Positions 1 through 10,074 of a stretch of 19,033 nt of DNA are shown in pieces. The DNA comes from Desulfobacteraceae bacterium. GTDB taxonomy: Bacteria > Desulfobacterota > Desulfobacteria > Desulfobacterales > BuS5. The stretch lies in the NCBI GenBank assembly GCA_030592105.1, contig JAUVKE010000009.1:1-19033 (forward strand). Reading direction: 5' to 3'. The position numbers and the translations under genes are program-made. Position 1 is the stretch's first letter, and each line of letters opens with the position of its first letter. The notes beneath the pieces are model-generated. The model worked only from the letters and a program-made list of their open reading frames with translations. It was not told the DNA's origin and ran no database searches.

Positions 1-1
1 T

Positions 2-1507
2 ACAAAGGAAACTTTTTTAGAAGGTATGCCCATTGTTCCTCTCTCCTCTACTTCCGGGGAAGGTATCCCGGAATTTATTCAGACCCTTCAGGACTTAAGC
101 GCTGATATACCGTCCCATGCTGCTTCGGGGATTTTCAGGCTCCCTGTGGACAGGGTTTTTACGATTAAGGGCTTTGGTACAGTTATTACAGGGACACTTA
201 TTACAGGCTCTGTAAGTGTGGGTGATACCATAATGATATACCCCTCTTTAGTGACTTCCAAAGTCAGGGGGCTACAGGTACATGACGAGAATGTCAAGAC
301 AGCAGTGGCAGGGATGCGCACGGCAATAAACTTTCAGGGGCTTGAAAAGGCTTTTATAAATCGTGGCGATATTCTTTCAATGGATGGTTCTTTAAAATTG
401 AGTTATATGTTGGATGTCTCATTTCAATATCTTTCGAGTAACAGGAAATCTTTTAAAAATCGTACTCGTATCAGATTTCATGCGGGAACCAGCGAGATTA
501 TGGGTATTATTTTGCTCCTTGATCAGGATGAGCTTTCTCCGGGCAAGGAGGCCATGGCACAGATAAGGCTTGATACTCCGGTTGTTCTTGTAAGTGCCGA
601 CAGGTTTGTTATACGAAGTTATTCTCCAGTGCGTACCATAGGGGGGGGGTATGTTTTAAATCCCATCCCTGAAAAACATAAGCGTCATAAGCCTGATGTT
701 TTGAAGATGCTTGACTCTATTGTTGATTCCTCTGATGATGAAATCATTTGTCATTTTATAGATGCTGCAGGTTTTAAGGGTGTTTCTTTTTCTGATCTCA
801 AGATTATGGGAAATGTGAGTGAAAAAGTTTTGGATAATATTTTGTCAGGGTTTATGTCAAAACGGATTGTTCTATGTGCTGACAGGGAAAATAGAATTTA
901 TCTGCATAATAACAGCCTTGAAAAGTTAAAAAAGGAAACATATTCTGTTTTAACTAAGTATCATGAAGCTCATCCTTTAAAAAATGGTATGCCGAAAGAG
1001 GAGCTTAAATCCAGGTTTCAATTTATACTCGAGCCCAGGCTTTTTAACTTTTTAATTACCAGGATGGTAAAGGATAAGGATCTAATATCCGAAGAAGAGT
1101 TGGTTCGCCTCCCATCCCATACTGTTTCCCTTGGAGTTGATCAGACTGAGTTAAGGGAAAAAATTCTTGCATCTTATGGGAATGCTTCCCTTACCCCTCC
1201 TTATTTTAAGGATGTTATAAAAACGTTAAATATAGATTATAAAGTGGGGCAGGATATATTGATGGTTATTCTGGAACAGGGGCATATTGTAAAAGTTAAG
1301 GAAGATTTGTATTTTTGTACAAAACCTGTGGATGATTTAAGAAAAAGGCTGGTCGATTTTCTTAAGCAGAATAATGAAATTACGACTCCGCAGTTTAAAG
1401 TACTGGCTGGCGTGTCCCGAAAATATCTCATCCCCTTAATTGAGTATTTTGATTCTGAAAATGTGACCATACGTATCGGTGATATTCGTAAATTGCGACG
1501 GTCCTAA
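2..1507 (+). CDS. selB: Selenocysteine-specific elongation factor SelB, 3' part (5' end outside window)
   Basis: SelB is the EF-Tu-like GTPase that delivers Sec-tRNA to UGA codons by binding the SECIS hairpin of selenoprotein mRNAs. The reading frame is open to the window edge, so the gene starts upstream and the GTPase P-loop is not visible. The visible part begins at the end of the G domain, with a G5-like SSTSGEG at about residues 15-21 of the visible frame. It continues with the EF-Tu domain 2/3-like barrels (GFGTVITGT, then TIGGGYVLNP) and about 270 residues of helical, lysine-rich sequence matching the C-terminal winged-helix domains that bind SECIS RNA. An ATG at 26 is internal, not a start. 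A run of nine G (641-649) encodes the glycines of TIGGGYV. The gene implies that the organism makes selenoproteins. Recognition rests on domain order and motifs read by eye. Confidence 0.9.
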   Translation, partial: TKETFLEGMPIVPLSSTSGEGIPEFIQTLQDLSADIPSHAASGIFRLPVDRVFTIKGFGTVITGTLITGSVSVGDTIMIYPSLVTSKVRGLQVHDENVKTAVAGMRTAINFQGLEKAFINRGDILSMDGSLKLSYMLDVSFQYLSSNRKSFKNRTRIRFHAGTSEIMGIILLLDQDELSPGKEAMAQIRLDTPVVLVSADRFVIRSYSPVRTIGGGYVLNPIPEKHKRHKPDVLKMLDSIVDSSDDEIICHFIDAAGFKGVSFSDLKIMGNVSEKVLDNILSGFMSKRIVLCADRENRIYLHNNSLEKLKKETYSVLTKYHEAHPLKNGMPKEELKSRFQFILEPRLFNFLITRMVKDKDLISEEELVRLPSHTVSLGVDQTELREKILASYGNASLTPPYFKDVIKTLNIDYKVGQDILMVILEQGHIVKVKEDLYFCTKPVDDLRKRLVDFLKQNNEITTPQFKVLAGVSRKYLIPLIEYFDSENVTIRIGDIRKLRRS

Positions 1508-1510
1508 CCT

Positions 1511-1674
1511 TTAGGGCTCGCTCAAAAATAACTTTACATTTTAAGCGCCGATGCATCCTGTCTGGCTGCGTTCCGAAAGCATAGAAATATCCTTGATATT
1601 CCTGCGTTTTCGCGCCTTGCCAGCCAGGCGCCTCAACACTTAAAATTGCTAATTTATTTTTGACCGAACCCTTA
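1511..1674 (+). repeat. Post-stop inverted-repeat element A (after selB)
   Basis: The element starts 3-4 nt after the selB stop codon. Outer arms of about 55 nt (1511-1567 and 1617-1674) are imperfect inverted repeats: the first reads agggctcgctcaaaaataa and the reverse complement of the second reads agggttcggtcaaaaataa. The core (about 1564-1619) runs from CTGCGTT through the small hairpin AATATC-CTT-GATATT to CGCCTTG. Related cores, in the same orientation relative to the upstream gene, occur at 5103-5267, 6642-6818 and 8322-8426, but the arms differ at each locus. It could be a 3' RNA hairpin or terminator, or a small mobile element. Confidence 0.6.
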
Positions 1675-1705
1675 CTGAAAATTTATACAGATCTGGAGTA
1701 ATACC

Positions 1706-2789
1706 ATGGAAGGATTTAAAAGTTTTGCTGTAAAACGTATTATAATCGGAATAATTCTGGTTGTATCGATATTATGGATAATAGGTGCTGCAACAGGTTT
1801 TTTTGAAAAAACCGAATATGCCAGGGTGCCCGTGAAACCGGCTGCAGAATCTGTTGATGCTCCAGATTTCCACACAGATGAAGAACCTGCAGATATTTTG
1901 CAGGTGAAAATTGATGATATTGATCCCCATCCGGTACCACATCCTGCCGAATCTGAAAAAGTTTCTGAACATCCTGTTGCTGCCCCACCGGAAAAAGTAC
2001 CTGAGCATTTTGCTGTACCAGCAGAGAGCGATCTGCATGGGGTCCCAAGTCGGGGAAGAAATGTTGCCGGAATTGAATTTGTAACTGCTGTTATACGTCC
2101 TTTAACCTATGAGCTGGATCAAAGGTTCTGGGGCTGGCGGCCTAATGATATTTTAGACTTTACTGATAATATTAATAATTTTCAGATGGGTGTCCTCGAA
2201 GTTACACGAAGAACCGCAGTTGTTCTTGCAGAGAGAATTGCACGGACAGGAGCAAGCGTCTCCTTTGACGAGAATCTTGAGCGGGCAATGAACTGGTTTA
2301 TGGTGAAACCGGAACGTTATTGGTTCCCTTCTCCTGAATCAAAGTATCGTGCCGGCCTTGAGGGGTTTGCGCTCTATATGGAAAAATTAAAAAAAGGTGA
2401 AGCTTCTTTTTATAACAGGACAGATAACCTTTTACCCCTTCTCAAGACCTATCAGAATCTTCTTGGAAGCTGTGACGAAAATCTGGTCAAGCAAAAAGAA
2501 GATGATGGTTCTGAAGTGAGTTTTTTTAAATCAGATGATTACTTTTTTTATGCCAAAGGTGTGGCAAGCGCGTTGCTGACAATTCTTGAGGCGGTTGAAA
2601 AGGATTTTTATGGAATTTTGTATTCACGCAACTCTTTAGACGGACTCCACCATGCCATTTTAATGTGTCGTATGGCTTCAGAACTTGACCCATGGATAAT
2701 TACAGATAGTGACTTTGACGGTGTTCTTGCCAATCACCGTGCGAATATGGCTGCTCCCATAAGTCATGCCCGATTTTACCTAGGTGTTA

Positions 2790-2812
<23 letters not shown>
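1706..2812 (+). CDS. DUF2333 family membrane-anchored protein
   Basis: A 368-residue protein of unknown function. One hydrophobic segment at residues 12-30 follows a short basic N-terminus, so it is probably an inner-membrane anchor with the rest outside the cytoplasm. Residues 40-115 are rich in Pro, Glu and His, a likely disordered linker. From about residue 125 the sequence is globular and carries blocks typical of the DUF2333 family as I recall it: RFWGWRPNDILDFTDN, LEVTRRTAVVLAERI, WFMVKPERYWFPSPESKY, NLLGSCDENLV and YFFYAKGVASALL. The start at 1706 has GGAG 9 nt upstream. It follows selB by about 200 nt, separated by repeat element A. Its 3' end overlaps the convergent hemW by 23 nt, so no terminator separates the two. 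No function can be assigned from sequence. Confidence 0.75.
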
Positions 2813-5058
<2,246 letters not shown>

Positions 5059-5102
5059 TTAATAATCTTTTGTAACTACTCAGGATAAAAATCGGCGTCG
5101 CC

Positions 5103-5267
5103 TAAGGATCGGAAATTATATAAATTGAACAAAAATTGTGAAGGATTTTGGTTCATATACAAGGCGTATTAAAGGTTGAATACTTGATGTATTCGGCCTT
5201 TGATGCAACGCAGTAGATGGACCAAAAGACAAACAATTTCGTTCAAGTAATTTCATTTCTGATCCTA
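5103..5267 (-). repeat. Post-stop inverted-repeat element B (queA-tgt gap)
   Basis: On the - strand the element starts exactly at the queA stop codon (TAGGATCAGAAATG). Its arms of about 50 nt (5103-5155 and 5217-5267) are inverted copies with visible mismatches: TAGGATCAGAAAT against TAAGGATCGGAAAT, then TTGAACGAAATTG against TTGAACAAAAATTG. The core read from queA is CTGCGTTGCATCAAAG, then the hairpin GAATAC-ATCAA-GTATTC, then CGCCTTG. It matches the core of element A at both ends and in length. The two arms would form a long hairpin in the queA-tgt mRNA and could lower tgt expression relative to queA. Confidence 0.6.
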
Positions 5268-6320
5268 AACAATAAACATGGCATCTCCGTAGCTGTAAAA
5301 TCTGTATCTATGCTTAATTGCGGTTTCATAGGCCTGCAAAATATTTTTTCGTCCGGCAAATGCAGATACAAGCATTAAAAGTGTCGACTTTGGAAGATGA
5401 AAATTTGTTATAATTCCATCCACCATTTGAAATTTGTACCCGGGATAGATAAAAAGATCGTTGGTTCCCTTTCCAGCAAGAATAAAAGGATTATCTTTTG
5501 AGAGGTATTCCAAAGTACGAAGAGATGTAGTCCCCACGGTGATAACACGGTTCCCTTTTGCCTTTGCTGTATTGATTGTTTCTGCTGCAAAATCTGAAAC
5601 CTGATACCTTTCAGAATGCATTTTATGCTCCCTTATATCGTTGACCCGTACAGGGATGAATGTCCCGTATCCCACATGAAGTGTGATTTCTACTATTTGT
5701 ATCCCTTTTGTTTTTATTCTATCAAGAAGAGAATTGGTAAAATGGAGACCTGCTGTGGGGGCTGCAATGGCTCCATGGGAGGACGCATAGACAGTCTGGT
5801 ATGATTTTCTGTCATCAGCAATTACATTCTCTCCTCCCCTTTTTACATAGGGGGGAAGAGCTGTTTCACCAATTTGGTAAAGAATTTTATCAAAATTTTC
5901 AGGGGAGGAAAATTTAACTGTATACAGTTCTTTGTTGCAGCTTATGATTTTTCCTGTGACCCCCTTTTTAAAATAGAGGGTGGCTCCTGGTTTTGAGCGT
6001 TTAGATGTTTTTACCAGACATGTATAAGTCGGGTCGGTCTTATTTTTGGAGGGAGGGGTGGAATAATCAAGTATAAGGAGTTCAGCTTTGCCCCCTGTAT
6101 CTTTGGTTCCGTAAAGTCTTCCTGGAATAACTTTGGTATTATTTACAACAAGAATGTCAGATGGGAGAAGTAAGTCGACAATATGATTGAATCTATGGTG
6201 GTTTGTATCCCCTGTTTCTCGATTGAGCAAAAGAAGGTTTGAGGAATCCCTTTGCCCGACAGGTTTCTGTGCTATGAGTTCTCCAGGGAGATCATAGTCG
6301 TAATTATCTATGGAGTTCAT
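5265..6320 (-). CDS. queA: S-adenosylmethionine:tRNA ribosyltransferase-isomerase
   Basis: QueA transfers and isomerises the ribosyl part of SAM onto preQ1-modified tRNA, giving epoxyqueuosine. The protein has 351 residues, full length for the family. Diagnostic blocks in order are YDYDLPGELIAQKP at the N-terminus, DILVVNNTKVIPGRL (about 75-89), LPPYVKR, YQTVYASSHGAIAAPTAGLHF (about 170-190), THVGYGTF-like TLHVGYGTFIPV, EYQV-like SERYQVS, TTSLRTLE and ITNFHLPKSTLLMLVSAFAG near the C-terminus. The ATG at 6320 follows the stop codon of the upstream DUF2065 gene by one base, so the two are translationally coupled. It is upstream of tgt on the same strand, a common pairing for consecutive queuosine steps. 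Confidence 0.97.
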   Translation of the reverse strand: MNSIDNYDYDLPGELIAQKPVGQRDSSNLLLLNRETGDTNHHRFNHIVDLLLPSDILVVNNTKVIPGRLYGTKDTGGKAELLILDYSTPPSKNKTDPTYTCLVKTSKRSKPGATLYFKKGVTGKIISCNKELYTVKFSSPENFDKILYQIGETALPPYVKRGGENVIADDRKSYQTVYASSHGAIAAPTAGLHFTNSLLDRIKTKGIQIVEITLHVGYGTFIPVRVNDIREHKMHSERYQVSDFAAETINTAKAKGNRVITVGTTSLRTLEYLSKDNPFILAGKGTNDLFIYPGYKFQMVDGIITNFHLPKSTLLMLVSAFAGRKNILQAYETAIKHRYRFYSYGDAMFIV

Positions 6321-6321
6321 T

Positions 6322-6507
6322 TTACATTGTTCCGAAGCAGAGCATTACTAATCCTGTCACTAAAAGAAAAAAACCGGTTTTTTGTAAAGTCGCGTTGGGC
6401 ATTTCACAAAATTTTTTAAGCCATGTTCTCATTTTTGCCGGATATATGAAATATGGCAAACCTTCTAAAATAAGTACCATACCCAAGATGCATAAAAAAT
6501 ATTTCAT
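6322..6507 (-). CDS. DUF2065 (YjeT-like) small membrane protein
   Basis: A 61-residue protein with two hydrophobic segments (about residues 3-22 and 43-60) joined by a short basic loop. The pattern LILEGLPYFIYP, then PNATLQKTGFFLLVTGLVML, matches DUF2065/YjeT proteins, which have about 60 residues and no known function. The ATG at 6507 has AGGA 9 nt upstream. It is the first gene of the queA-tgt-hemW unit, one base from queA. The approximately 300 nt upstream (6508-6816) contain no gene, only the inverted repeats listed separately. Confidence 0.8.
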   Translation of the reverse strand: MKYFLCILGMVLILEGLPYFIYPAKMRTWLKKFCEMPNATLQKTGFFLLVTGLVMLCFGTM

Positions 6508-6540
6508 GGTGTTTCCTGCATGAGGTGTGTTTAGCGGCCA

Positions 6541-6634
6541 TGGGCTTTTTAGAAAATTATTTTGAACAGGTTATTATTGGGGGAACCAGTTTAGTAGTGT
6601 CTTCGGTTGCCCAAAATTAATTTTCTAAAAAGCC
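6541..6634. repeat. 94-bp inverted repeat (MITE-like) element C
   Basis: Near-perfect terminal inverted repeats: gggctttttagaaaattatt at 6541 and its complement ending at 6634, 23-24 bp with one indel. They enclose about 47 nt holding an inner stem (ggggaacc / ggttgccc). The inner sequence is not related to the cores of elements A, B, D and E. It lies between the end of the ATP synthase operon and the DUF2065 gene and may be a small non-autonomous mobile element or a bidirectional terminator. No target duplication is obvious. Confidence 0.55.
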
Positions 6635-6641
6635 CTAAAAA

Positions 6642-6818
6642 AGCATGTCAGGTGATGGATGTCCCATGGATTGTTAGATAATTACCCTGTTTTGAAACCC
6701 GGCACAAGGCCAGAGGTGTGAGGAAGGCGTATTATATAATACTCCGATGACCGATAACGGAGTGAAATTATTTATGTGAAAATCCATGGCAGAATGCAAA
6801 CCCTGACCTGTTGATGCT
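6642..6818 (-). repeat. Post-stop inverted-repeat element E, likely terminator of the Fo operon
   Basis: On the - strand the element starts at the TAG stop of the b-subunit gene. Its arms (about 6642-6690 and 6770-6818) are gapped inverted repeats sharing ccatggatt in the middle. The core read from the gene is TCCGTTATCGGTC, the perfect palindrome GTATTATATAATAC, CGCCTTCCTC and GCCTTGT. It closely matches the core of element D. After the distal arm the - strand has a run of six T (6635-6640), so hairpin plus T-run could act as an intrinsic terminator for the Fo operon. Confidence 0.55.
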
Positions 6819-7401
6819 ATACTTTTTCTGAGATATTGTTAATATAACTTTTTAATATGTTTTCATTATCCTGTTTTGTAATTTTGCCGGGCAGGTTTGT
6901 AATGGCCATACCAAAAGCTGTATCAATCAATTCGGAGCGGAAAGTATTTTTTGCCTGTATAATATAATTATTACTTTTTTGTTGCGCTGCCTTTAGCATC
7001 AGCATGCTTTGAGTTTCAGCATCTTTCAGTATTTTAAGCTTTGTTTTTTCTCCACTGGTAATAATTTTTTCTTTTATTTCACCAAGCCGCAGATTACTTT
7101 TTTCTATTTTTTCATTGGTTTCGTCAATCTCTGCGGCTGTTTTTGTTTTTTCTTTTTCCAGCAGATCTATTTCCGATGAAATATCATCTGTGCAGCCTTT
7201 AAGAAAATTCAATAAAGGAGCTTTGCCGAATTTAATTGTCAGAAAGAGAATAATTCCAAAATTTATCCACATTAAAATAGTGTCATAAACAGGCCGCCAG
7301 TCGGCTTTTGCTTCAGCTGCCAATGAACATGTGGATGAAAAATGTAAAAAAAGAATAAGAAAAATTAAGCAGGGTACTGATAGAATATGTAATCTTTTCA
7401 C
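6817..7401 (-). CDS. atpF: ATP synthase Fo subunit b (long form with N-terminal leader)
   Basis: A peripheral-stalk b subunit of 194 residues. An N-terminal hydrophobic stretch (residues 7-29, ending STCSLAAEA) looks like a signal peptide. A second segment, ILMWINFGIILFLTIKFGKAP (about 42-62), is the b-type membrane anchor. Residues 70-140 are charged coiled-coil rich in Lys and Glu. The start is GTG at 7401: its GTGA overlaps the stop of the upstream b' gene by 4 nt, and GGAGG lies about 8 nt upstream. An extra leader on b is known in several Desulfobacterota. It is the last gene of the operon; no delta, alpha, gamma, beta or epsilon gene follows. Confidence 0.85.
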   Translation of the reverse strand: MKRLHILSVPCLIFLILFLHFSSTCSLAAEAKADWRPVYDTILMWINFGIILFLTIKFGKAPLLNFLKGCTDDISSEIDLLEKEKTKTAAEIDETNEKIEKSNLRLGEIKEKIITSGEKTKLKILKDAETQSMLMLKAAQQKSNNYIIQAKNTFRSELIDTAFGMAITNLPGKITKQDNENILKSYINNISEKV

Positions 7402-7853
7402 GGTTCAAGCCTCCGGCTCAATGCTTTTTCCATTATGTTCAGAGCAAGTATTCTCGCCTCTTTTTCGATGCTTTTTCTTGCATTGGATATTTGGGAATTA
7501 ACATCTGCTTCTACTTCTTCTTTAAAGGCAATAATTTTGTTTTTTGAAATTTCCATGATCTCTGCAGCCTGAAAAGTTCCAGTCTCTTTTAGTTGTTCAT
7601 TTACTTCAAAGGCTTCTTTTCTTGCGGTTGCTTCCTGATCATAGATAAGTTCTATCATCCCCTGAAGCTTTTTTTTGTTCTCCTTTGTTTTCTCTTTGAT
7701 AGTTTCAATGTGCTGATCCCTTTGTTCCATTTGAGCCTTTAAAGGGCGAAACATTAAGCGATTCAAGAGAAAAATAAAAACCAGAAATGAAATTAGCTGA
7801 ATAACCAGGGTCTCATTAATAGTGATAAGGGCAACATTACTGATAATTTGCAT
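7398..7853 (-). CDS. atpF': ATP synthase Fo subunit b' (second b-type stalk subunit)
   Basis: A 151-residue b'-type subunit. It has a single membrane segment near the N-terminus (INETLVIQLISFLVFIFLLN), followed by FRPL and a long charged helix ending in ALNIMEKALSRRLEP. The first part is typical of b' proteins, which pair with b to form a heterodimeric stalk. The start is set at the ATG at 7853, because AAAGGA lies 9 nt upstream of it. An in-frame ATG at 7862 sits directly on that purine stretch and would have no usable ribosome binding site. It is coupled to the b gene by a 4-nt overlap. Confidence 0.87.
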   Translation of the reverse strand: MQIISNVALITINETLVIQLISFLVFIFLLNRLMFRPLKAQMEQRDQHIETIKEKTKENKKKLQGMIELIYDQEATARKEAFEVNEQLKETGTFQAAEIMEISKNKIIAFKEEVEADVNSQISNARKSIEKEARILALNIMEKALSRRLEP

Positions 7854-7902
7854 AAATAACATTCCTTTGCGCGTAGATTAAAAATGTCAAAATCTACCAA
7901 TG

Positions 7903-8151
7903 TTAAACAACAAACAAAAGAAGCAATGCAACAACAAGGGCATATATTCCTGTTGATTCAGTTACAGCCTGGCCAACAAGCATTGTTCTTGTTAAAAGTC
8001 CTGCTTCTTCAGGATTTTTTCCTATTGCCTCGCATGCTTTTGCTGCTGCCATTCCTTCTCCGATACCAGGACCGATTGCACCAAGACCCATAGCAATACC
8101 AGCTCCTAAATATGACGCAGCTTTGATTATTTCAATACCTTCTATTGCCAT
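7903..8151 (-). CDS. atpE: ATP synthase Fo subunit c, single hairpin, two-carboxylate Na+-type
   Basis: An 82-residue c subunit with two membrane helices and the loop GKNPEE. The ion site matches Na+-type rotors: E32 in GPGIGEG of helix 1 and E65-S66-T67 in AVTESTGIY of helix 2, with V63. A Glu at position 32 together with E65 is the two-carboxylate pattern described for the Na+-driven Fusobacterium nucleatum c ring. In Ilyobacter tartaricus position 32 is Gln. Na+ use is therefore inferred, not shown. The start has a near-perfect AGGAGG 6 nt upstream, the strongest ribosome site in the operon, as expected for the most abundant Fo subunit. About 270 nt with inverted repeat D separate it from the fused c gene. 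Confidence 0.95.
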   Translation of the reverse strand: MAIEGIEIIKAASYLGAGIAMGLGAIGPGIGEGMAAAKACEAIGKNPEEAGLLTRTMLVGQAVTESTGIYALVVALLLLFVV

Positions 8152-8321
8152 TATTTTCCTCCTGTAATTTTATTCAAAATTGATTATATAATCGTATGAA
8201 AAACAGATTTTTTACTGAAAATCAAACAATGTCCCAAGGAAAAATAGAATTTTTAGTTGAGATCAAAGAAAATGCAAAATTACTACACAATTTGTACAAC
8301 TTCTTGATGATTGTCATCTAT

Positions 8322-8426
8322 TATAGACTTTAAGATAATGGTTTTGGGAAGGCGAGAGGGAGGAAGGCGTATTATAATACGCCAACGACCGATAACGCAC
8401 TCAAAATCTTTATCTTAAAGTCTATA
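8322..8426 (-). repeat. Post-stop inverted-repeat element D between the two c-subunit genes
   Basis: Arms of 25 nt at 8322-8346 and 8402-8426 are inverted copies with about four mismatches (tatagactttaagata is identical in both). The right arm includes the TAG stop of the fused c gene. The 55-nt core read from that gene is TGCGTTATCGGTCGTTGG, then the perfect palindrome GGCGTATTATAATACGCC, then TTCC and CGCCTT. It shares long blocks with the core of element E. Sitting inside the Fo operon, it would form a hairpin in the mRNA between the two c genes and may set their relative expression. Confidence 0.65.
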
Positions 8427-9396
8427 CGACAAAAATTAAAACCAATGATACAACAAGGGCATATATACCTGTTGATTCGGCAACAGCCTGGCCAACAAGC
8501 ATCATTCTTAATATGACTCCTGAAGATTCTTCGTTTCTTGCAATCCATTTTACTGCGCTTCCTGCAGTGCTCCCCTCTCCAATTCCCGGACCGATCGCTC
8601 CGATTCCCATGCATAAGCCGGCAGCTAAAAGCGCCATGGCTGGAACAATTGAATCTGATGCAGGAAAGGTTTTAAATAAAAGTATAAAACCGACCAGCAG
8701 GCCGTATATGGCTGTGGTCTGTGTTACAGCCTGGCCAAGAAGCATGGATTTGGTCAAAAGTGAAACTGTTGAGGGTGTTCTTGCAACCCCTTCACAGCTT
8801 GCTCCGGCAACAAGCCCCCCGCCCACGCCTGAGCCGATGGCCCCGATTCCTGATGCAAGTCCTGCCCCCAGAACAGCAGCCCAGGTTGGTGATACAGGGC
8901 TTTGAGAAAAATTTGAAAAAAGCAGGGCAAAAGATGTCATAAGGGCAAATATGGATGGAGTCTGGCAGACTGCTGATCCTATCAGCATATTGGTAACCAG
9001 GTTTGTGCTTGCTTCAGGCTGCCTGGCCATGCCAAGGCATGCTTCTCCTGCGGGAAACCCTGAGCCTATTCCGGACCCTATGGCTCCAAAGCCGATACAG
9101 ATCCCCGAAGAAAAAAGAACTATTACTGTTATAAAAGAATCTGCTGCAAAATTGGAAAAGAGTAGTATCATGGCGACAACCAGTGCAAAAATTGCCGCTG
9201 ATTCAGCCACTGCCTGACCTACCAGCATGCTTTTAAAAATATCACCGGCCATTTTCGGGTTCCGGGCAATTCCTTCGTTTGCCTTGCCGGCTGTATATCC
9301 CTCACCCACAGCAACTCCTGTTGCGCCTAAACCCATGGCAAGTCCGGCTCCTGTAAAAGCTGCTACCTTGGCCCAAATCTCTATATTATAAACCAT
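8422..9396 (-). CDS. atpE: ATP synthase Fo subunit c, four-hairpin fusion
   Basis: A 324-residue protein made of four tandem c-subunit hairpins (about 1-82, 86-162, 170-241, 249-324), each with a G-rich helix 1, a polar ARxP-type loop and a helix 2. Repeat 1 keeps E32 and E65-S66; repeat 4 keeps E274 and E307-S308-T309. Repeats 2 and 3 have lost the carboxylates: helix 1 has S112 and G193, and helix 2 has Q145-T and Q226-T. The protein would thus carry two ion sites over eight helices. Fused c subunits with lost carboxylates are known, for example the two-hairpin c1 of Acetobacterium woodii, which works in a mixed ring with normal c. A normal c gene follows here. The start at 9396 lies 3 nt after atpB. 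Confidence 0.93.
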   Translation of the reverse strand: MVYNIEIWAKVAAFTGAGLAMGLGATGVAVGEGYTAGKANEGIARNPKMAGDIFKSMLVGQAVAESAAIFALVVAMILLFSNFAADSFITVIVLFSSGICIGFGAIGSGIGSGFPAGEACLGMARQPEASTNLVTNMLIGSAVCQTPSIFALMTSFALLFSNFSQSPVSPTWAAVLGAGLASGIGAIGSGVGGGLVAGASCEGVARTPSTVSLLTKSMLLGQAVTQTTAIYGLLVGFILLFKTFPASDSIVPAMALLAAGLCMGIGAIGPGIGEGSTAGSAVKWIARNEESSGVILRMMLVGQAVAESTGIYALVVSLVLIFVV

Positions 9397-9399
9397 AGT

Positions 9400-10074
9400 C
9401 TATTGTACCTGTACGGAAATGTATACGATGGTTAGCATTGTAAAAACAAATGCCTGAATTGTACCAACGAAAATTCCGAAAAAAGCGTTAAGAAAGGGGG
9501 GTAAAATAATACTGTAAGTAAGATAGGAAACCACGAGTATTATAATCGATCCGCCCATAATGTTTCCGAACAAACGGAAGGAAATCGAAATTACCTTTGC
9601 TATCTCACCGATTAAATTTAATGGCATCATGAAAAAAATCGGTTCAAAGTATCCGCTTATATACTGTTTGAATCCCTTGACCTTTATCCCCATGTAATGA
9701 GCAATGCAAAATCCCATAATTCCAAGTGCTAAAGGTGTGTTTAGATCTTTTGTGGGTTCTTCAAGGTGGGGTATTATTCCGAGCCAGTTTGAGAGCATTA
9801 AAAACATAAATAGAGCGCAGGTAAGAGGGGCATATTTTTTCCCGATCTCTTCACCAAGGGAATCCACAGCAAGATTGGACAATTGGTCTACAAATAATTC
9901 TCCTATAACCTGTAGTTTCCCTGGAATAATACCCTTTTTTTTCACGGCAAGATAAGCGAATACTAAAATAGCAGTAAAAACTATCCATGACATAATAATA
10001 GGTTCAATATTAAATGTCATGTCATGGCCTAAAAAAGGGATTATCAATTGATGTAATTTACCAAGTTCATTCAT
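9400..10074 (-). CDS. atpB: ATP synthase Fo subunit a
   Basis: A 224-residue subunit a, the stator half-channel protein that passes ions to the c ring. The essential Arg is R167 in SISFRLFGNIMGG. Other family blocks are ALFMFLMLSNWLGIIP (about 87-102), PTKDLNTPLALG (107-118) and the C-terminal GTIQAFVFTMLTIVYIS (204-220) with Q207. There are five to six hydrophobic segments. The start ATG overlaps the stop of the upstream atpI-like gene (ATGA). I cannot read ion specificity from this subunit alone. Confidence 0.96.
   Translation of the reverse strand: MNELGKLHQLIIPFLGHDMTFNIEPIIMSWIVFTAILVFAYLAVKKKGIIPGKLQVIGELFVDQLSNLAVDSLGEEIGKKYAPLTCALFMFLMLSNWLGIIPHLEEPTKDLNTPLALGIMGFCIAHYMGIKVKGFKQYISGYFEPIFFMMPLNLIGEIAKVISISFRLFGNIMGGSIIILVVSYLTYSIILPPFLNAFFGIFVGTIQAFVFTMLTIVYISVQVQ

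Noticed and set aside
8152..8200. Separate promoter for the single c gene (TATAAT-like within gattatataatc)
   Set aside because: No acceptable -35 box at 16-18 nt; the match lies in an AT-rich palindrome.
8513..9217. Open frames on the + strand opposite the fused c-subunit gene (8513-8905, 8951-9217)
   Set aside because: They are antisense shadows of the Gly/Ala-rich c-subunit repeats; the - strand frame has clear family motifs and the others have none.
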